Notes under the pieces: model-generated
The model's database searches: none
The model's input: only the letters and a program-made list of their open reading frames with translations
What the model was told of the DNA's origin: nothing
In this document: piece by piece, positions 58,771-64,000 of the stretch
How the letters are laid out: each line of letters starts with the position of its first letter
Position numbering within the stretch: the first letter of the stretch is position 1
NCBI RefSeq assembly: GCF_009937975.1
Contig: NZ_AP018441.1
Span: 5,394,001 to 5,458,000 of the forward strand
Length of the DNA stretch: 64,000 nucleotides
From: Undibacterium sp. YM2
GTDB lineage: Bacteria; Pseudomonadota; Gammaproteobacteria; Burkholderiales; Burkholderiaceae_D
Direction: 5' to 3'
Translations under genes and position numbers: made by a program

Positions 58771-59612
58771 ATGCCCAGCATATTGTCCCTTAGCATTTAC
58801 CCCATCAAGTCCTGCGCCGGTATCGCGCTGGAGGCGGCCACGCTGACTGAAACCGGCCTCAGTTTTGAAGGCATACATGACAGGGAATGGATGCTGGTCA
58901 ACCAGCAAGGACAATTCCTGACGCAAAGGGAATTCCCGAAGATGGCTTTGATACGGCCAGAAATCCGCAGTGACGGGCTCTACATCCACGCACCCGGCAT
59001 GCCTGCGCTCTCCCTGAACCCGCAAGAAGATACCAGTACTACTTCAGTCACGATCTGGGAAGAAAATTTTCCCGCCCTCGATTGCGGGCAAGCCATGGCT
59101 GACTGGTTCAGCAAGGCGCTGGATACGCCCTGCCGACTGGTGCGTAGCACGCCACAGACGCAGCGCTATGCGAGTCAGAAATGGACAGGCGACAAACTGG
59201 TCGCTACCCGCTTCTCTGATGGCTATCCCATCTTGCTGACGGCAACTGCTTCTCTGGATGACCTTAATCAGAAACTTGAAAAACAGGGTCGCAGTGCGCT
59301 GCCCATGAATCGCTTTCGCGCGAATATCGTGCTGGATGGCATAGAAGCTTTTGAAGAAGACTATGCAGAGAATTTTGAGATCGGCAGCCTGATACAACTG
59401 CGCCCGGTAAAGCCGTGCCCGCGCTGCCCCATGCCATCAATAGACCAGAGTACAGGTGAGTTTGGTCCTGACCCTATGGATATCCTGCAGACCTACCGCG
59501 CCAACCCCTGGTTGATGGCGGCATCACCTTTGGCATGAACGTCATTGTCGAACGGGGCGTAGGGCAATTGCTGCGTGTTGGTGATGCCATCAATATGAAT
59601 ATCGCATTCTAA
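58771..59612 (+). pseudogene. MOSC-domain protein (YcbX-like), frameshifted near the 3' end
   Basis: A MOSC N-terminal barrel (ILSLSIYPIKSCAGIALE, HDREWMLVNQQGQFLTQRE) plus MOSC domain with the molybdenum-type cysteine region RPVKPCPRCPMPSIDQSTGEFGPDPMD. The open frame ends at 59538 with a changed tail (NPWLMAASPLA). Adding one C to the C4 run at 59505-59508 restores NPLVDGGITFGMNVIVERGVGQLLRVGD-type sequence to a stop at 59612 (280 residues). The family binds a sulphur-carrier or molybdenum centre to reduce N-hydroxylated compounds. Same lesion type as the two MFS genes. Confidence 0.85.
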
Positions 59613-59624
59613 TTACAGACCAAC

Positions 59625-60770
59625 ATGGAAAGCATGATGCCAGCGCATACCGATGCAGAGCCAGATGAAGCCCCGTCTGCGCTACTGGAATTGCAGCATG
59701 AAAATCAGGCGCTGCGTGCACGGCTGGACAGCTTGCTTGAACTTGCGCACCGCAATCAAAGCATCATGGCGCGGCACCAGAGTTTTGATCTGAAGATTAT
59801 TGGCGCCAACAGTTTTCGTGAACTCATCACAAATATTTTCAGCGCACTGGCGATCACTTCAGAGCTTGATGTAGTGTCTCTGGTCTTGTTCGATAAAATG
59901 GGCGACTTGCAGCAAATGCTGTGCGACCTGAAGATAGACCTGAATGAATTCCCGCACCTGGTTTTCTTGCGGCATGAAGTAGAACTGAGCCAGCCAGAAA
60001 CTGCGCTGCACAAACCCCAGTTAGGCCTGTACCAGAGCCTCGCTTACTCATCTTACTTCAGCAGCTTCAATAAAAAACCGGCAAGTATTGCCATCATCCC
60101 CATGCGCAGGCAAGGCCGCCTGATTGGCTGCCTGAACCTCGGCAGTTTCAAGGCTGACCGTTTCCAGCCGAACATGGCAACAGATTTTATCGAGCGCCTG
60201 GGTTCCATCATTGCGATCTGCCTGGAAAACGTCATCAACAATGAGCGCCTGACTTATATAGGCCTGACCGACCCTTTGACGAATGTCAGCAACCGCCGTT
60301 ATGTCGAACAACGCATGCTGGAAGAAATTGCCCGTGCGCGTCGGCAAAGATACAGTATTGCCTGCATGTATCTGGACATCGATTTCTTCAAACAGATCAA
60401 TGACCGCTACGGGCATCAGGGTGGTGATGATGTGTTGAAAGAGGTTGCAAAAAGGATCAAGAATGAATTGCGTCTCAGTGACACCCTGGGCCGCTTTGGC
60501 GGCGAAGAATTTGTCGTGGTGCTGGTCAACACCAATCTGCATGATGCGATACAGGTGGCAGAACGCATACGCAAAAGCATTGCTGGCCAGGATTTTGTCC
60601 TGAGTGAAGCGGGCACTTGCCAGGCCACGATATCCATAGGCCTAACCACCATTGATGAAAATACCAATTACGACAATGCCACCAGCATCGCGCGCGACCT
60701 GGTGTTGCGTGCCGACCGTGCCCTATATCAGGCTAAAAACGGCGGGCGTAATCAGGTGAGGTGTTTTTAA
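59625..60770 (+). CDS. Diguanylate cyclase with GAF/DUF484-like sensor
   Basis: A 381-residue cytosolic enzyme. After a coiled-coil start (LLELQHENQALRARLDSLLEL), residues about 60-200 form a GAF-like DUF484 domain (LVLFDKMGDLQQM, ASIAIIPMRRQGRLIGCLNLGS), followed by GGDEF (DPLTNVSNRRYVEQRML). The active site is GGEEF (RFGGEEFVVVL) and the I-site RLSD precedes it by five residues, so both catalysis and feedback look intact. It follows the MOSC gene by 12 bp. Confidence 0.93.
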   Translation: MESMMPAHTDAEPDEAPSALLELQHENQALRARLDSLLELAHRNQSIMARHQSFDLKIIGANSFRELITNIFSALAITSELDVVSLVLFDKMGDLQQMLCDLKIDLNEFPHLVFLRHEVELSQPETALHKPQLGLYQSLAYSSYFSSFNKKPASIAIIPMRRQGRLIGCLNLGSFKADRFQPNMATDFIERLGSIIAICLENVINNERLTYIGLTDPLTNVSNRRYVEQRMLEEIARARRQRYSIACMYLDIDFFKQINDRYGHQGGDDVLKEVAKRIKNELRLSDTLGRFGGEEFVVVLVNTNLHDAIQVAERIRKSIAGQDFVLSEAGTCQATISIGLTTIDENTNYDNATSIARDLVLRADRALYQAKNGGRNQVRCF

Positions 60771-60776
60771 GCAGAC

Positions 60777-61064
<288 letters not shown>

Positions 61065-61082
61065 TTATTCAGCACGTACTAA

Positions 61083-62334
<1,252 letters not shown>

Positions 62335-62442
62335 TGCATGCTTGCTACGGCTAAATCAGTTTATCTTGCGCTGTCTGTTAAAATGGCAGCATTCTAATAT
62401 CAGGGCTGGCTATTTTGCCGCCCGCACTCCCAAAATATCCCG

Positions 62443-63537
62443 ATGTTTAGTTTTTTCAAAAAGAAGCCCAAAGAAGAGGCGCCAGTTGTTGTGGCTGATC
62501 CGGCACCGCTAGTCACTGCGCCAGGCAGTCATGAGGCTGTTGTTCCTGCGCCAGCGGCTGAAGTTACGTCACTTGTTACGTCACTTCAGACTCCTGCGCA
62601 GGCAGAAGTACTTGCCGCCAAGCCACAAGAACCTGAGCAAAAACGCTCATGGTTAAGCCGCCTGAAAGCCGGGCTGGCCAAAACATCCTCGAATCTTACC
62701 ACCCTCTTCATCGGTGCCCGCATTGATGATGATTTGTATGAAGAACTTGAAGCTGCCCTGCTGACCTCGGATGCAGGTGTCGAAGCTACCCAGTTCCTGC
62801 TCGATGGCCTGAAGAAAAAGGTCAAGGAAGAAAAGCTGACTGATGCAGAGCAAGTCAAGGCGGCCCTCAAAGCCCTGTTGCTGGAATTGCTGACCCCCTT
62901 GCAAAAACCGCTGGAACTGGGTCGTTACCAACCCCTGGTCATGATGATCACCGGTGTCAATGGTGCGGGCAAGACCACCACCATAGGCAAGCTGGCCAAA
63001 CATATGCAAAGCCACCATCAGTCAGTATTGCTGGCTGCGGGCGACACCTTCCGTGCGGCAGCGCGTGAGCAATTGACCATCTGGGGCGAGCGCAATAATG
63101 TCACTGTCATCGCGCAAGAATCCGGCGACCCGGCGGCGGTGGCGTTTGATGCAGTGGCATCTGCCCGCGCCCGTGGTACTGATGTAGTGATGGTGGATAC
63201 AGCAGGCCGCCTGCCTACCCAGTTGCATCTGATGGAAGAACTCAAAAAAATCAAACGCGTCATCGCCAAGGGTATGGATGGTGCACCACAAGAAGTATTG
63301 CTGATCATCGACGGCAACACTGGCCAGAATGCCCTGGCCCAGGTCAAGGCCTTTGACGATGCGCTGCAACTGACTGGCCTGGTCATCACCAAACTTGATG
63401 GCACAGCCAAAGGTGGCGTGCTGGCAGCAATCGCCAAGAACCGCCCTGTGCCCGTGTATTTCATCGGCATAGGCGAGCAGATTGAAGATTTGCAGCCGTT
63501 TAACGCCCAGGAATTTGTTGACGCCCTGCTCAGTTAA
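62443..63537 (+). CDS. ftsY: Signal recognition particle receptor FtsY
   Basis: A 364-residue SRP GTPase that docks ribosome-SRP complexes at the membrane. A short Pro/Ala-rich A domain (MFSFFKKKPKEEAPVVV) is followed by the N domain (residues about 70-150) and G domain with MITGVNGAGKTTTIGKLA, VDTAGRLPTQ and ITKLDGTAKGG; the C-terminal GIGEQIEDLQPFNAQEFV is normal. The A domain is shorter than in E. coli. Promoter of ftsE-X is probably shared: ftsE starts 26 bp later. Confidence 0.96.
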   Translation: MFSFFKKKPKEEAPVVVADPAPLVTAPGSHEAVVPAPAAEVTSLVTSLQTPAQAEVLAAKPQEPEQKRSWLSRLKAGLAKTSSNLTTLFIGARIDDDLYEELEAALLTSDAGVEATQFLLDGLKKKVKEEKLTDAEQVKAALKALLLELLTPLQKPLELGRYQPLVMMITGVNGAGKTTTIGKLAKHMQSHHQSVLLAAGDTFRAAAREQLTIWGERNNVTVIAQESGDPAAVAFDAVASARARGTDVVMVDTAGRLPTQLHLMEELKKIKRVIAKGMDGAPQEVLLIIDGNTGQNALAQVKAFDDALQLTGLVITKLDGTAKGGVLAAIAKNRPVPVYFIGIGEQIEDLQPFNAQEFVDALLS

Positions 63538-63563
63538 TTGCTCATAAAAGGTCTAACGCGATC

Positions 63564-64000
63564 ATGATTGAATTTGAACACGTCAGCAAACAGTATTCGC
63601 AAGATGTGTATGCACTCAAAGATGTTTCATTGTCAATTGCCGCCGGTGAATTGATCTTCCTGGCTGGTCCATCTGGTGCAGGTAAATCGACCTTGCTGAA
63701 GATGATTGCAGGCATAGAGAAACCGACGGCGGGGCATGTCAGGGTCAATGGCCAGGACATAGGCAAGCTCAAAACCAGCAGCCTGCCTTATCTGCGCCGC
63801 AAGCTGGGCCTGATTTTGCAAGACCAAAAATTACTGACTGACCGCCATGTGCTGGCGAATGTCATGTTGCCCATCATCGTCACTGGTGCCTCCCATGCTG
63901 AAGCCGAAACTCGCGCCCGCATTGCGCTGGAAAAAGTCGGCCTGCCGGACAAGGCTTATTCCCTGCCGCTGGCATTATCTGGTGGTGAGCAGCAGCGGGT
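63564..64000 (+). CDS. ftsE: Cell-division ATP-binding protein FtsE, 3' end outside window
   Basis: First 145 codons of the ATPase of FtsEX, which activates septal murein hydrolases. MIEFEHVSKQYSQDVYALKDVS starts the ABC domain; Walker A is LAGPSGAGKSTLLKM, the Q-loop is GLILQDQKLL and the signature LALSGGEQQRV has just begun at the window edge. The position after ftsY is the standard order. ftsX is expected next. Confidence 0.94.
   Translation, partial: MIEFEHVSKQYSQDVYALKDVSLSIAAGELIFLAGPSGAGKSTLLKMIAGIEKPTAGHVRVNGQDIGKLKTSSLPYLRRKLGLILQDQKLLTDRHVLANVMLPIIVTGASHAEAETRARIALEKVGLPDKAYSLPLALSGGEQQR

Overview
The window reads as a chromosomal segment of a betaproteobacterium of the order Burkholderiales, most likely family Oxalobacteraceae (Undibacterium or a close relative is my guess from gene order and moderate G+C; this is inference). 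Pointers are the long minus-strand run mla - ABC transporter - bolA - murA - hisG/D/C/B/H/A/F/I/E - HIT protein, the uvrA / MFS / ssb cluster, single-domain HisB, short-form HisG, and the rsmD-coaD-ferredoxin block facing ftsY-ftsE. I saw no tRNA, rRNA or CRISPR array.

Layout. 1-9420 (minus): histidine biosynthesis, with a solitary beta-class DNA methyltransferase wedged between hisD and hisC, led by bolA/ibaG and murA. 9507-15390 (minus): a two-gene ABC-2 transporter with an unusual hairpin leader, then the Mla phospholipid-transport set mlaF-E-D-A-C-B. 15733-21998 (minus): glutamate synthase gltD and gltB. 22000-23740: a REP-associated tyrosine transposase with strong hairpins nearby and an unknown 113-residue protein. 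23967-24944: an orphan phosphonate-type binding protein. 25227-35298: a uronic-acid polysaccharide utilisation locus, described below. 35317-37745: RNA helicase, acetyltransferase and VOC protein. 37897-42742: ssb, a broken MFS gene and uvrA. 42911-43100: a palindrome-rich MITE-like element. 43122-47065: pth, a patatin-like lipase, AcpH and an SPFH operon. 47251-50387: a broken MFS gene divergent from an SgrR-like regulator. 50501-60770: MATE pump, PilJ-type sensor, ychF, two diguanylate cyclases, LacI and GlxA-type regulators, a cysteine hydrolase and a broken MOSC gene. 60777-64000: ferredoxin, coaD, rsmD (minus) and ftsY, ftsE (plus, cut by the window edge).

The most interesting region is 25-35 kb. 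A LacI-type regulator sits between two transcription units: udh (uronate dehydrogenase) - jelly-roll lyase-like protein - galM on the minus strand, and a secreted toroid-type protein - TonB-dependent receptor - beta-helix protein on the plus strand. Both units have a recognisable sigma70-type promoter whose start point is covered by a CG-centred palindrome of the same kind (28190-28209 and 29627-29650), with a further copy at 29472-29493. This predicts one repressor controlling depolymerisation, outer-membrane uptake and oxidation of a D-glucuronate- or D-galacturonate-containing polymer.

Three genes (two MFS transporters and one MOSC protein) are each broken by exactly one missing base in a homopolymer. 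Since all three lesions have the same form, residual sequencing error is a serious alternative to real decay.
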